From: CBDIHH01 sp965279095
Lineage (GTDB): Bacteria; Pseudomonadota; Alphaproteobacteria; Caulobacterales; Caulobacteraceae
NCBI GenBank assembly: GCA_965279095.1
Contig: CBDIHH010000004.1
Coordinates: 124,001 to 188,000 of the forward strand
DNA: 64,000 nt
Direction: 5' to 3'
Part shown: positions 35,487-44,758 of the stretch, one piece after another
How positions within the stretch are numbered: the stretch's first letter is position 1
Layout of the letters: each line of letters starts with the position of its first letter
Notes under the pieces: model-generated
The model's database searches: none
Seen by the model: the letters and a program-made list of their open reading frames with translations, nothing else
What the model was told of the DNA's origin: nothing
Position numbers and translations under genes: made by a program

Positions 35487-35600
35487 GTCTTGGCTCCCAC
35501 GGCGGCCCCTCCACCGTCGCCGCAAGGCGAGGCGCGTGCAATCGGCTTGTTGTGAACGCGCAACCCTGGGTCTCGGGCCTCGGCCGCACTAGGATGGGGC

Positions 35601-36047
35601 ATGACCGCTCTGCTGCTTCCCGACGAGGCCGCCACCGCCCGCCTCGGCGCCCGCGTCGCCGGCGCCCTGCGCGCCGGTGAGGCCGTCTGCCTGTTCGGCC
35701 CCCTTGGCGCCGGCAAGAGCACCCTGGCCCGCGCCCTGATCCGCGCCCTGACCACGCCCGACGAGGAGGTGCCCAGCCCCACCTTCACCCTGGCGCAGTT
35801 CTACGAGGGGTCGCGCTTCCTGATCGCCCATTTTGACCTCTACCGGCTGAGCCGGCCGGAGGAGGCCTATGAGATTGGCCTCGAGGAGGCCCTGGACGAC
35901 GGCGTCGCCATCATCGAGTGGCCCGAACGGCTGGAGGGGCGCCTGCCCGAGGATCGACTCGATATACAGCTGGCCATGGATGGCGAGGGCCGCAGCGCCA
36001 CCCTGGCCGGCCACGGGGCATGGGAAGGGCGAGCGCTTGAGTTTTGA
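35601..36047 (+). CDS. tsaE: tRNA threonylcarbamoyladenosine biosynthesis ATPase TsaE
   Basis: A 148-residue P-loop protein that works with TsaB and TsaD to make t6A37 in tRNAs that read ANN codons. Walker A is LFGPLGAGKST (lysine 39), followed by the family's SPTFTL motif, and HFDLYRL and IEWPERL are also conserved. It is first in an overlapping run tsaE-amgK-murU-addB-addA, a common alphaproteobacterial order. Confidence 0.94.
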   Translation: MTALLLPDEAATARLGARVAGALRAGEAVCLFGPLGAGKSTLARALIRALTTPDEEVPSPTFTLAQFYEGSRFLIAHFDLYRLSRPEEAYEIGLEEALDDGVAIIEWPERLEGRLPEDRLDIQLAMDGEGRSATLAGHGAWEGRALEF

Positions 36048-37128
36048 TCGTGGCGCGGCGACAGCCGCCTTCCTGGCCCAGGCCGGCCTGTCCGCCGCCC
36101 GCCGCGAGCCCATTCCCGGCGACGCCTCGACGCGCAGCTACGAGCGGCTTCTCCTGCCGTCCGGCGCCACGCTGATGCTGATGAACGCCCCGCCGTCCAG
36201 CGAGAGCCCGCCCTGCGATCCCACCTGGGACGAGGCGCGGCGCACCGAAGCCGGCTGGAACGCCATGGCCCGCCTGGCCGCCGGCAGCGTCGAGGCCTTC
36301 GCCGCCGCCGCGGGCTATCTGCGGGGGCGGGGGCTGTCGGCGCCCGATGTGGTCGCGCTGGACCCCGGTCTCGGCCTCGCCGTGATCGAGGATTTCGGCG
36401 CCGGCGTGTTCGCGCGGCGGATCGAGGAGGGCGCCGATGAGGCTCTCTTCTACCGCACCTCCATCGAGGTCCAGGCCCGCCTCCACGAGGAGACGCCGCC
36501 GGGGGCGCTGGAGGGCTTTGGCGCCGCCTGGCCCCTGCTCGACTACGACGGCCTGGCCCTGCAGTCCGGGGCGGACCTGTTCGTGCAATGGTACCCCAAG
36601 CTGAGGCCGGCCCTCGACTTCGGGGAGACGGCCCTGGCGGACTGGCGCGAGCTATGGGCGCCGATCGTGGCCCGGGGGGTCGCCGGGGCCTCGGTCTTCG
36701 CCCACCGCGATTTCCATGCCGAGAACCTGCTTTGGCTCGATGACCGCCAGGGCGTCGCCCGGGCCGGCCTGATCGATTTCCAGGACGCCGTGCGCGCCCA
36801 TCCCAGCTGGGACCTGCATTCGCTGCTGCAGGACGCCCGCCGGGACGTCTCGCCCGAACTGGAGGCGGCGATGCTCGATCACTATTTCACCCTTCGCCCG
36901 CCCGCCGACCGCGAGGCCTTCATGGCCGACTACGCCGGGTTGGCGGCGCTCAACGAGGCGCGCATCATCGGGGTCTTCGCCCGCCTGATCGTCCGCGACG
37001 CCAAGCCCCGCTACGCCGCCTTCCTGCCACGCATGTGGCGGCACCTGGAACGCAACCTGGCCAATCCGCAGCTGGCCGGGCTGAAGGCCTGGTTCGACCG
37101 GCACGTCCCGATGGAGATGCGGGCATGA
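36037..37128 (+). CDS. amgK: N-acetylmuramate/N-acetylglucosamine anomeric kinase AmgK
   Basis: An aminoglycoside-phosphotransferase-fold kinase of about 363 residues. Nucleotide and catalytic motifs: VFAHRDFHAENLLW (Brenner motif, catalytic aspartate) and LIDFQDAVRAHPSWDL (metal aspartate). AmgK phosphorylates C1 of MurNAc in the cell-wall recycling route that bypasses de novo MurA, and it works with MurU, encoded next. The start is uncertain: I used TTG 36037 (11-base overlap with tsaE); the in-frame ATG at 35980 is the other option. Confidence 0.88.
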   Translation: MSFDRGAATAAFLAQAGLSAARREPIPGDASTRSYERLLLPSGATLMLMNAPPSSESPPCDPTWDEARRTEAGWNAMARLAAGSVEAFAAAAGYLRGRGLSAPDVVALDPGLGLAVIEDFGAGVFARRIEEGADEALFYRTSIEVQARLHEETPPGALEGFGAAWPLLDYDGLALQSGADLFVQWYPKLRPALDFGETALADWRELWAPIVARGVAGASVFAHRDFHAENLLWLDDRQGVARAGLIDFQDAVRAHPSWDLHSLLQDARRDVSPELEAAMLDHYFTLRPPADREAFMADYAGLAALNEARIIGVFARLIVRDAKPRYAAFLPRMWRHLERNLANPQLAGLKAWFDRHVPMEMRA

Positions 37129-37844
37129 CCGGCCCGACCACCGCCATGGTCCTGGCCGCCGGCCTTGGCACCCGCATGCGGCCGCTCACGGACGACCGGC
37201 CCAAGGCCCTCGTCGAGGTCGGCGGCCGCGCCCTGATCGACCATGTGCTGGACCGGCTCCAGGCCCAGGGCGTGACCAAGGCCGTGGTCAATGTCCACGC
37301 CTTCGCCGACCGGCTGGAGGCGCACCTGTCGCGGCGCGCCAGCCCGGCCATCGTCATCTCCGACGAGCGCGCCCAGTTGCTGGAGACCGGCGGCGGGCTG
37401 AAGAAGGCGCGGCCGCTGCTGGGCGAGGCGCCCGTCTGGGTGGCCAATATCGACTCGGTCTGGACCGAGGGCGCCGTCCCGGCCCTGGACGCCCTGCGGG
37501 CCGCCTGGGACCCGGCGCGCATGGACGCCTGCCTGCTCCTGGCGCCTATGGCCCGCACCCTGGGCTTCGACGGGCCAGGGGATTTCTTCCTCGGCGAAGA
37601 CGGCCGCCTGACCCACCGCGGCGCCCGGCCCGCCGCTCCGTTCGCCTATATCGGCTTCCAGATCCTCAAGCCGCAGATCGTCGACGACGCCGGCCCTGGG
37701 CCCTTTTCCCTGTTCCCCGCCTGGATGGCGCTGATGGCCCAGGGCCGCCTGCACGGCGCCGCAATGGACGGCTTCTGGATGCACGTGGGCGATCCCGGGG
37801 CGCGGGCCGAGGCCGAGGCCCGGCTGTCACAGGCGTCCTCGTGA
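37125..37844 (+). CDS. murU: N-acetylmuramate alpha-1-phosphate uridylyltransferase MurU
   Basis: A 239-residue nucleotidyltransferase with LAAGLGTRMRPLTDDRPKALVEV at the N-terminus (sugar-nucleotide binding) and the metal aspartate in VANIDSVW. It forms UDP-MurNAc from MurNAc-1-phosphate and UTP, the step after AmgK. The ATG overlaps the amgK stop as ATGA. The amgK-murU pair is known from Pseudomonas putida and Caulobacter crescentus and gives fosfomycin tolerance in the former. Confidence 0.9.
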   Translation: MTGPTTAMVLAAGLGTRMRPLTDDRPKALVEVGGRALIDHVLDRLQAQGVTKAVVNVHAFADRLEAHLSRRASPAIVISDERAQLLETGGGLKKARPLLGEAPVWVANIDSVWTEGAVPALDALRAAWDPARMDACLLLAPMARTLGFDGPGDFFLGEDGRLTHRGARPAAPFAYIGFQILKPQIVDDAGPGPFSLFPAWMALMAQGRLHGAAMDGFWMHVGDPGARAEAEARLSQASS

Positions 37845-40800
37845 GAGATCCCGGCGGCCCGTTCGCCCTGGCCGGGCCGCGCTGGTTCACCATCCCCGCC
37901 CATCGCCCGTTCGTCCAGGACCTGGCCCGCGGCCTGCACCAGGCCCTGTCGCCCCTCGGGCCAGACGCCCTGTCGCAGGCCCTGGTGCTCACGCCCACCC
38001 GCCGCGGCGCCCGCGCCCTGGCCGAGGCCTTCGTGGAGGCGGCGGGCGGCCGGGCCCTGCTGCTGCCGCAGATCCGCGCCCTCGGCGACCTCGACGAGGG
38101 CGAGCCCCCTTTCGAGCCCGGCGATCTGGCCCTGGATCTCCCGCCGGCGATCAGCGGTTACCGCCGCCGCTTCGAGCTGGCGCGGCTGGTGGCCGAGAAC
38201 GACCACCATTTCGAGCGATCCATCGACGCCGCCGGCGCGCTTAAACTGGCCGACGCCCTCGCGGGCTTCCTCGACAGCTGCCAGATCGAGGAGATCGGCG
38301 ACCTGTCCCGGGTCGAGACCCTGGTGGAGGGCGACATGGCCCGCCACTGGCAGCGCTCGGCCGACTTCCTGCGCCTCGCCACCGAGCTGTGGCCCCGGCG
38401 CCTCGCCGAGCTGGGGCTGGCCGACGTCACCGAGCGGCGGGTGGCCCTGCTGCGCGCCCTCGCCCGCCAGTGGACCGACAGCCCGCCGCCGGGGGTGTTG
38501 CTGGCCGCGGGGTCCACCGGCACGGCCCCGGCCACCGCCGACCTGTTGGCGGTGATCGCGGCGGCGCCCCTGGGGGCTGTCGTGCTGCCCGGCCTGGACG
38601 TGGACCTGGCCGACGACGCCTGGATGCGCGTGGGCGAGCAGCATCCGCAGGGCGCCATGAAGCGCCTGCTGATCCGCGCCGAGGTGTCCCGCGACGACGT
38701 CCGTCCCTGGCCGGTCGCCGGGGGGACAGGCGAGGCGCGCGGGCGCTGGCGCCGGCGGCTGATCAACGAGGCCCTTCGCCCGGCGGAATCCACCGCCGAC
38801 TGGCGGGACCAGATCCTCAAGATCCGGGCAGAGGCGCCCGCCGGGGCGCCCGACCCGATCACCGAGGGCCTGGATGGCCTCGTCCTGATGGCGGGCCGCT
38901 CGTCGGAGGAGACCGCCGTCCTCGCCGCCCTGCTCATGCGCGAGACCCTGGAGTCCCCGGGCCGGACCTGCGCCCTGGTGACCCCTGACCGCGATCTCGC
39001 CCGCCGCGTCACCGCCCGGCTGGCGCGGTGGGGCATCGCGCCCGACAGCTCCGCCGGCGCGCCCCTGTCGGGGTGCGGCGTCGGCGTTCTGGCGGCCCTG
39101 GTCGCCCGGGCCAGCATCGACGCCGGCGACCCGGTGCGCCTGCTAGCCATCCTCAAGCATCCGCTGGTGCGCCTGGGCCGCCCGGCGGAAGCGCTTGAGG
39201 CCCAGATCGACGCCCTCGAGCGCCATGGTCTGCGCGGGGCCCGGCGCGACGGCTGGGCCGGCCTCTTCTCCCATCTGCAGACCGCGCGCCGCCCGCAGGA
39301 GGCCGCCGTCGCCGAGGCCTTGGCGCAATCGCTCAAGGCCGCCCTCGACCATGCGGCCGCCCCCTTCGCGGCGGGCGCCGCCCCGGCCGCCGCGGCGGCC
39401 CGGGCGCTCGCCGAGGCCATGGAGCGGCTGGCGGCCGGGCCGGACGGGGACCTGGGCGAGCTGTGGACGGGTCCGGCGGGGGATTCGGCGGCCGGCCTGG
39501 TGTCGGCCCTGATCGAGGAGAGCGACGGCCTGCCGCCGGCCACGCCCGCCGGCTTCGCCGCCATCCTCGAATCGTTGATGGAGGGCGCGACGGTGCGCGG
39601 CGGCGGCGCCACACACGCGCGCCTGCGCATCCTCGGCGCCATCGAGGCCCGCCTTGTGCGCGCCGACCGGGTGATCCTGGCCGGCCTGGAGGAAGGCGTC
39701 TGGCCGGCGCCGGCCCCCACCGATCCCTTCCTGTCGCGACCCATGCGCCGGACCCTCGGCCTGCCGCCGCCGGAGCGCCGCATCGGCCTGTCCGCCCACG
39801 ATTTCGCCCAGGCCGCCTGCGCGCCGGAGGTCTATCTGCTGCATTCGGAGCGGCGCGAAGGCGCGCCGGCCCTGGAGTCGCGCTGGCTGTGGCGGCTGAG
39901 GACCCTGGCGCGGGGAGCCAAGGTCATCCTGCCGCGGCGGGACGAACTGCTCGATTGGGCGCGCGGGCTGGACGCGGCCGGACCCTACAATCCTGCCGCG
40001 CGCCCGGCGCCGACGCCCCCCCGCACCGCCCGGCCGACCAAGCTCGCCGTCACCCGCGTCGAGGCCCTCACCCGCGATCCCTACGCGGTCTATGCCCGCG
40101 ACATTCTCAAGCTCTACCCGCTGGACCGGCCGGACGAGCCGATGGAGGCGCGCGCCCGCGGCACCGCCATCCACCAGGCCTTCGAGGACTTCGCCACCGC
40201 CTGGCCGGAAGCGCTGCCCGCCGACCCGGCCGCCGAGTTCGCCGCCCTCTATCTGCGGGCCCTGCGCGATGCTGGGGCGCCCGCCTCGGCCATGGCCCGC
40301 GAGACCGCCCTGGCGCGGGAAGCCGCCGCCTGGGTGGCGCAGGTGGAGATGCGGCGCCGGGCCGGCGGGGTGCGACTGCTGATCGAGCAGCAGGGCGCGG
40401 TGACCCTCGCCGCCGGCGCGACGACCTTCACCATCACCGCCAAGGCCGACCGCATCGAGCTGACCCCGGACGGCCAGGCCCATGTGGTCGACTACAAGAC
40501 CGGCGCGGCCCCCAGCCAGAAAATGGTCGAGTCCGGCTTCTCGCCGCAACTGACCCTGACGGCCGCCATTCTCGGCCGCGGCGGGTTCGAGGGCGCCGGG
40601 ACGCCTGAGCCGGGGGACCTGGTCTACCTGCGCGTCACCGGGCGACGGCCGGCGGGGGAGGAGATCGTGCGGGGCGGGGCGGGCGCCGAGAGCATCGACC
40701 TGTCGGAGCGGGCCTGGGCGGGACTGCAGGACCTGCTGGCCCGCTTCGACGACCCCGCCTATCCGTACCGGTCGCGAACGGCGCCGCAATTCGTCAAGCA

Positions 40801-40879
40801 ATACCCCGGCGACTACGACCACCTGGCCCGGGTCTATGAATGGTCCACCAGCGGCCAGGACGAGGACGGCGGCGAATGA
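37841..40879 (+). CDS. addB: double-strand break repair protein AddB
   Basis: A 1012-residue subunit of the AddAB helicase-nuclease. The N-terminal half is a helicase-like scaffold. The C-terminal nuclease domain has ARGTAIHQAFEDF and VVDYKTGAAP (DxK catalytic core near residue 885). It starts at GTG 37841, overlapping the murU stop (GTGA), and ends overlapping addA. The family usually has four cysteines for an iron-sulfur cluster around the nuclease domain; I do not see that set here, as in the alphaproteobacterial subgroup. Confidence 0.93.
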   Translation: MRDPGGPFALAGPRWFTIPAHRPFVQDLARGLHQALSPLGPDALSQALVLTPTRRGARALAEAFVEAAGGRALLLPQIRALGDLDEGEPPFEPGDLALDLPPAISGYRRRFELARLVAENDHHFERSIDAAGALKLADALAGFLDSCQIEEIGDLSRVETLVEGDMARHWQRSADFLRLATELWPRRLAELGLADVTERRVALLRALARQWTDSPPPGVLLAAGSTGTAPATADLLAVIAAAPLGAVVLPGLDVDLADDAWMRVGEQHPQGAMKRLLIRAEVSRDDVRPWPVAGGTGEARGRWRRRLINEALRPAESTADWRDQILKIRAEAPAGAPDPITEGLDGLVLMAGRSSEETAVLAALLMRETLESPGRTCALVTPDRDLARRVTARLARWGIAPDSSAGAPLSGCGVGVLAALVARASIDAGDPVRLLAILKHPLVRLGRPAEALEAQIDALERHGLRGARRDGWAGLFSHLQTARRPQEAAVAEALAQSLKAALDHAAAPFAAGAAPAAAAARALAEAMERLAAGPDGDLGELWTGPAGDSAAGLVSALIEESDGLPPATPAGFAAILESLMEGATVRGGGATHARLRILGAIEARLVRADRVILAGLEEGVWPAPAPTDPFLSRPMRRTLGLPPPERRIGLSAHDFAQAACAPEVYLLHSERREGAPALESRWLWRLRTLARGAKVILPRRDELLDWARGLDAAGPYNPAARPAPTPPRTARPTKLAVTRVEALTRDPYAVYARDILKLYPLDRPDEPMEARARGTAIHQAFEDFATAWPEALPADPAAEFAALYLRALRDAGAPASAMARETALAREAAAWVAQVEMRRRAGGVRLLIEQQGAVTLAAGATTFTITAKADRIELTPDGQAHVVDYKTGAAPSQKMVESGFSPQLTLTAAILGRGGFEGAGTPEPGDLVYLRVTGRRPAGEEIVRGGAGAESIDLSERAWAGLQDLLARFDDPAYPYRSRTAPQFVKQYPGDYDHLARVYEWSTSGQDEDGGE

Positions 40880-43800
40880 CGTCCCCCCAGCATCGCGCTT
40901 CCGACCCCGTCGCCTCGGTCTTCGTCACCGCCAACGCCGGCTCGGGCAAGACCACCACCCTGGTCAGCCGGGTGGCGCGGCTGCTGCTGCAGGGCGCCCC
41001 GCCCGAGGCGATCCTCTGCGTCACCTACACCAAGGCCGCCGCCGCCGAGATGCAGAGGCGGCTGTTCCAGGTGCTCGGCGACTGGTCCACCATGGAGGAC
41101 GACGCCCTGAAGGGGCGTCTGGGCGAGCTGGAGGGCGGGCCGGAGCGGGTCTTCGACGCCGCCGCCCTGTCGCGCGCCCGGGCGCTGTTCGCTCGCGCCC
41201 TGGAGACCCCCGGCGGGCTGAAGATCCAGACCATCCACGCCTTCTGCGAGAAGCTGCTGCGCCGCTTCCCCCTGGAGGCGGATGTCTCGCCGGGCTTCAC
41301 CGTGATGGACGACGCCGCCGCCGCCGAGATCGCCGGCGAGGCCCGCGCCGAGGTGGCCAAGTTCGCCCTGCGCGGCGAGGGGGCGGTGGCCGACGCCTAT
41401 GCCCGCATGTCGGTGGCCCTGGCCTATGACGATTTCCAGTCCATGTTCCTCGCCTTCGAGTCCGAGCGGGCGGCCATCGCCGCCTATGTCGATCGGATCG
41501 GCGGCCCGGGGGCGGTGAAGGCCGACGTCTGGGCGAGGTGCGGTTTCGATGAGCCGCTGGACGGCGCCGCCCTGGAGAGCGCCGCCATCGCCCCGGGCCT
41601 GCTCGATCGCGGCCTGTGGCGCGCCTGCGCCGAGGCCCTGATCGCCACCGGAAAGACCGCCGACGGCAAATGCGCCCAGGCACTGGCCGGGGTGGCCGAG
41701 CTGATCGGGGATCCGGCCCTGACCCTCGATCGGGTGCTGGGCGCCCTGTTCACCGAACGCGGCCAGGGCACGCCGGCGGTGTGGGTGGCCAAGACCGCCG
41801 CCTTCGCCGGACGCGAGGACCTGCGCGCGCGGCTGATGGCCGAGCAGGACCGTCTGGAGGCCGTGCGCGAACAGGTTCGCGCTGCCAAGGTGGCGCAGGA
41901 CACCGTCCATGCCCTGACCCTGGCCTTCACCTATGTGGACGCCTATCGCCTCAGCAAGGCCGCCCGCGGCGCCCTCGACTTCGCCGACCTGATCATCAAG
42001 ACCTGTGAGCTTCTCACCGAGCGGGCCGACGCCGCCTGGGTGCTCTACAAGCTCGATGGCGGCGTCGATCACGTCCTGCTGGACGAGGCCCAGGACACCG
42101 CCCCCGAGCAATGGGCGATCCTGCGCGCCATCACCGCCGAGTTCTTCGCCGGCTTCGGGGCCCAACCGGTCCTGCGCGGCCTGGAGCGCACCCTGTTCAT
42201 CGTCGGCGACGAGAAGCAGTCGATCTATTCCTTCCAGGGCGCGGCGCCGCACCTGCTGATCGAGGAGCGCAATGTGCATCTGGCGGCCATCGCCGCCGCC
42301 GGGCGCGAGGGGCGACTGGTGCCCCTGATCGCCTCGTTCAGGTCCACGCCGGAGGTGCTTGGCTTCGTCGACGCCCTGTTCTCGGACCGCGACGTCTGGA
42401 CCGGCGTGCCGCCGTCCGAGGGGACAGCGGTCCTGACTCACATCGCCAACCGCAAGGGGCATCCCGGCTGCGTCGAGGTCTGGCCCCTGGTCCAGGAGGA
42501 GAAGGGCGACGACCGGGAGGCCTGGACCGATCCCGTCGACCAGTCCGGGCCCCAGAGCGCCAACCGCAGGCTCGCCGAGGCCATCGCGGCGGAGATCCAG
42601 GCGATCATCGCGCGCGGCGACGCCGTCTACGAGAAGGATGACCGGCGGCCGGCCCACTACGGCGACGTGCTGATCCTGGTTCGCCGGCGCCGCGCCCTGT
42701 TCGAGGAGACCCTCCGCGCCCTCAAGCGCCGAGGGGTGCCGGTGGCCGGGGCCGACCGGCTGCGCCTGTCCGAGCATATCGCCTTCGACGACCTGATGGC
42801 CCTGGGCCGGCTGGTTCAGTTCCCGGGGGACGACCTGACCCTCGCAGCCCTCTTGCGCAGCCCGTTCTGCGATGTCGACGAGGACAGCCTGTTCGCCCTC
42901 GCCCACGGGCGGCGCGGGACCCTGTGGGCGGCGCTCCAGGCGCGCGCCGACGAGCGGCCGGACTGGGCCGCGGCCCGGACCCTGCTCGAGGCCGCGCGGC
43001 AGGAGGGCCGGACACGTCGCCCCTTCGACTTCTACGCCCGCTTCCTGGGCCAGACCGACGCCGCCGGCCGCTCCATGCGCGCCCGCGTCCTGACCCGCCT
43101 GGGCGCCGAGGCCGAGGATGTGCTCGATGAGTTCCTGGCCCAGGTGATCGCCGCCGAGCGCACCGGGGTGCACGACCTGGAGCGACTGGTCGCCGCCTTC
43201 GCCAGCCTCGACATCACCGTCAAGCGCGAGATGGAGGGGCCTCGCGGCGAGGTTCGGGTGATGACCGTGCACGGCGCCAAGGGGCTTGAGGCGCCGATCG
43301 TCATTCTCCCCGAGACGACGCTGACCCGCACAGCCCGCGGCAGCCCGCTGATGAGGACGCAGGACGGCGGCTACCTGTGGTGCAGCGCCGCCAAGACCGA
43401 TGCGCCGGCGTCGGCAGCGGCGCGGACATGGCGAGAGCGCAAGGAGGAGGAGGAGACGCAGCGGCTGCTCTACGTGGCGCTGACCCGGGCCCGCGACCGC
43501 CTGATCCTGGCCGGCCGTGTCGCCGCCAACGCCAAGCCGGAGTCGGTCGGCGGCTGGTATGCGGCGGCGCAGGCGGCCCTGGCCCACCCCGACATCGCCC
43601 CTCGGGTGCGGGAGGTCCAGCTGGGCGCGATGGTCGTGCGCCGCTTCGGGCCCGACCCGGCTACCCTCACGCGGATCGGTTCGCGACCCGCGGTCATCGC
43701 GACCCTGCCCGGCTGGGCGGTCGCCGCCGCGCCGCCCGAGCCCTCCGCCATGCGCTGGGCGGCGCCCTCCGCCCTGGCCGAGGCGGAGAGGGGGCCGGCG

Positions 43801-44352
43801 CCGTCGCCCCTGGCCACGGTCGGCGGCCTGGGACGGTTCCGCCGGGGCGAACTGATCCACCGCCTGCTGCAACTGTTGCCCGACATCGATGCGCCCGACC
43901 GGGCCGAGGCGGCCGGCCGCCTGCTGGCTCGCGAGCGCGATCTCACCGACGCCCAGCGCGCCGAGATGGCCGACGCCGCTCTGACGGTGCTGCGCGACGA
44001 CCGCTTCGCGGCGGTGTTCGGCCCGGGCTCGCGGGCGGAGGTGGCCCTGGCCGGCGCGGCGCCGGATCTGCCCGCGGGCCTGGCCGTCTCCGGGCGGGTC
44101 GACCGACTGCTGGTGGAACCCGGCCGTGTGCTCGTGGTGGACTTCAAGACCAACCGGCCGTCGCCCGAGCGCATAGAGGACGCCGATCCCGCCTACCTGA
44201 GGCAGATGGCGGTCTATGCCGCGGTGCTGCGCGCGGTCTTCCCGGGCCGGTCGGTGGAGGCGGCGCTGGTATGGACCGATGGGCCTAAGCTGATGCCGGT
44301 TCCAGAAAACATCATGGCCGCGGCCCTCGCCGCCCTGGCCCAGGGCGGTTGA
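40876..44352 (+). CDS. addA: double-strand break repair helicase AddA
   Basis: A 1158-residue UvrD-type helicase with C-terminal nuclease. Walker A is TANAGSGKTTTL (lysine 25), motif Ia is CVTYTKAAAAEMQRRL, Walker B is VLLDEAQDTAPEQW, and motif V/VI has TVHGAKGLEAPIV and LLYVALTRARDRL. The nuclease domain ends with VVDFKTNRP. AddAB resects breaks for RecA. The ATG at 40876 overlaps the addB stop (ATGA); the 12 extra codons in the longer frame lie inside addB. Confidence 0.95.
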   Translation: MTSPQHRASDPVASVFVTANAGSGKTTTLVSRVARLLLQGAPPEAILCVTYTKAAAAEMQRRLFQVLGDWSTMEDDALKGRLGELEGGPERVFDAAALSRARALFARALETPGGLKIQTIHAFCEKLLRRFPLEADVSPGFTVMDDAAAAEIAGEARAEVAKFALRGEGAVADAYARMSVALAYDDFQSMFLAFESERAAIAAYVDRIGGPGAVKADVWARCGFDEPLDGAALESAAIAPGLLDRGLWRACAEALIATGKTADGKCAQALAGVAELIGDPALTLDRVLGALFTERGQGTPAVWVAKTAAFAGREDLRARLMAEQDRLEAVREQVRAAKVAQDTVHALTLAFTYVDAYRLSKAARGALDFADLIIKTCELLTERADAAWVLYKLDGGVDHVLLDEAQDTAPEQWAILRAITAEFFAGFGAQPVLRGLERTLFIVGDEKQSIYSFQGAAPHLLIEERNVHLAAIAAAGREGRLVPLIASFRSTPEVLGFVDALFSDRDVWTGVPPSEGTAVLTHIANRKGHPGCVEVWPLVQEEKGDDREAWTDPVDQSGPQSANRRLAEAIAAEIQAIIARGDAVYEKDDRRPAHYGDVLILVRRRRALFEETLRALKRRGVPVAGADRLRLSEHIAFDDLMALGRLVQFPGDDLTLAALLRSPFCDVDEDSLFALAHGRRGTLWAALQARADERPDWAAARTLLEAARQEGRTRRPFDFYARFLGQTDAAGRSMRARVLTRLGAEAEDVLDEFLAQVIAAERTGVHDLERLVAAFASLDITVKREMEGPRGEVRVMTVHGAKGLEAPIVILPETTLTRTARGSPLMRTQDGGYLWCSAAKTDAPASAAARTWRERKEEEETQRLLYVALTRARDRLILAGRVAANAKPESVGGWYAAAQAALAHPDIAPRVREVQLGAMVVRRFGPDPATLTRIGSRPAVIATLPGWAVAAAPPEPSAMRWAAPSALAEAERGPAPSPLATVGGLGRFRRGELIHRLLQLLPDIDAPDRAEAAGRLLARERDLTDAQRAEMADAALTVLRDDRFAAVFGPGSRAEVALAGAAPDLPAGLAVSGRVDRLLVEPGRVLVVDFKTNRPSPERIEDADPAYLRQMAVYAAVLRAVFPGRSVEAALVWTDGPKLMPVPENIMAAALAALAQGG

Positions 44353-44419
44353 TCGCGGGCCGCCGCCGACCTACCTAGTCATCAGCGCCCGACGCGCACC
44401 CATTTGGAGTCGCCATCTC

Positions 44420-44758
44420 ATGAGCACCGTCAAGGTCACCGACGAATCCTTCGAGCAGGATGTGCTCAAGGCCGACAAGCCGGTGCTGGTGGATTTCTGG
44501 GCCGAGTGGTGTGGCCCGTGCAAGCAGATCGCGCCCGCCCTGGATCAGATCTCCGAGGAACTGGCCGATTACGTCACCGTCGCCAAGGTCAACATCGAGG
44601 AAAGCCCCAGCGTCCCCAGCCGCTATGGCGTGCGCGGGATCCCGACGCTGATGCTGTTCCGCGACGGCCAGATGGCGTCGATGAAGGTGGGCGCCATGCC
44701 CAAGCAGAAGATCCTCGAATGGCTGGCCGAGACTGGCATCGAGCCCGCCGCCGCCTAG
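44420..44758 (+). CDS. trxA: thioredoxin 1
   Basis: A 112-residue cytosolic thioredoxin with the active site WCGPC (cysteines 31 and 34) and the cis-proline segment RGIPTLMLF. It reduces disulfides in ribonucleotide reductase and other targets. It is 67 bp after addA, so it may share or have its own promoter. Its TAG stop overlaps the TAG stop of folC on the other strand in a single CTAG. Confidence 0.96.
   Translation: MSTVKVTDESFEQDVLKADKPVLVDFWAEWCGPCKQIAPALDQISEELADYVTVAKVNIEESPSVPSRYGVRGIPTLMLFRDGQMASMKVGAMPKQKILEWLAETGIEPAAA

Noticed and set aside
40834..43872. Minus-strand open frame of about 1000 codons opposite addA
   Set aside because: Shadow of addA; low-complexity translation with no motifs.
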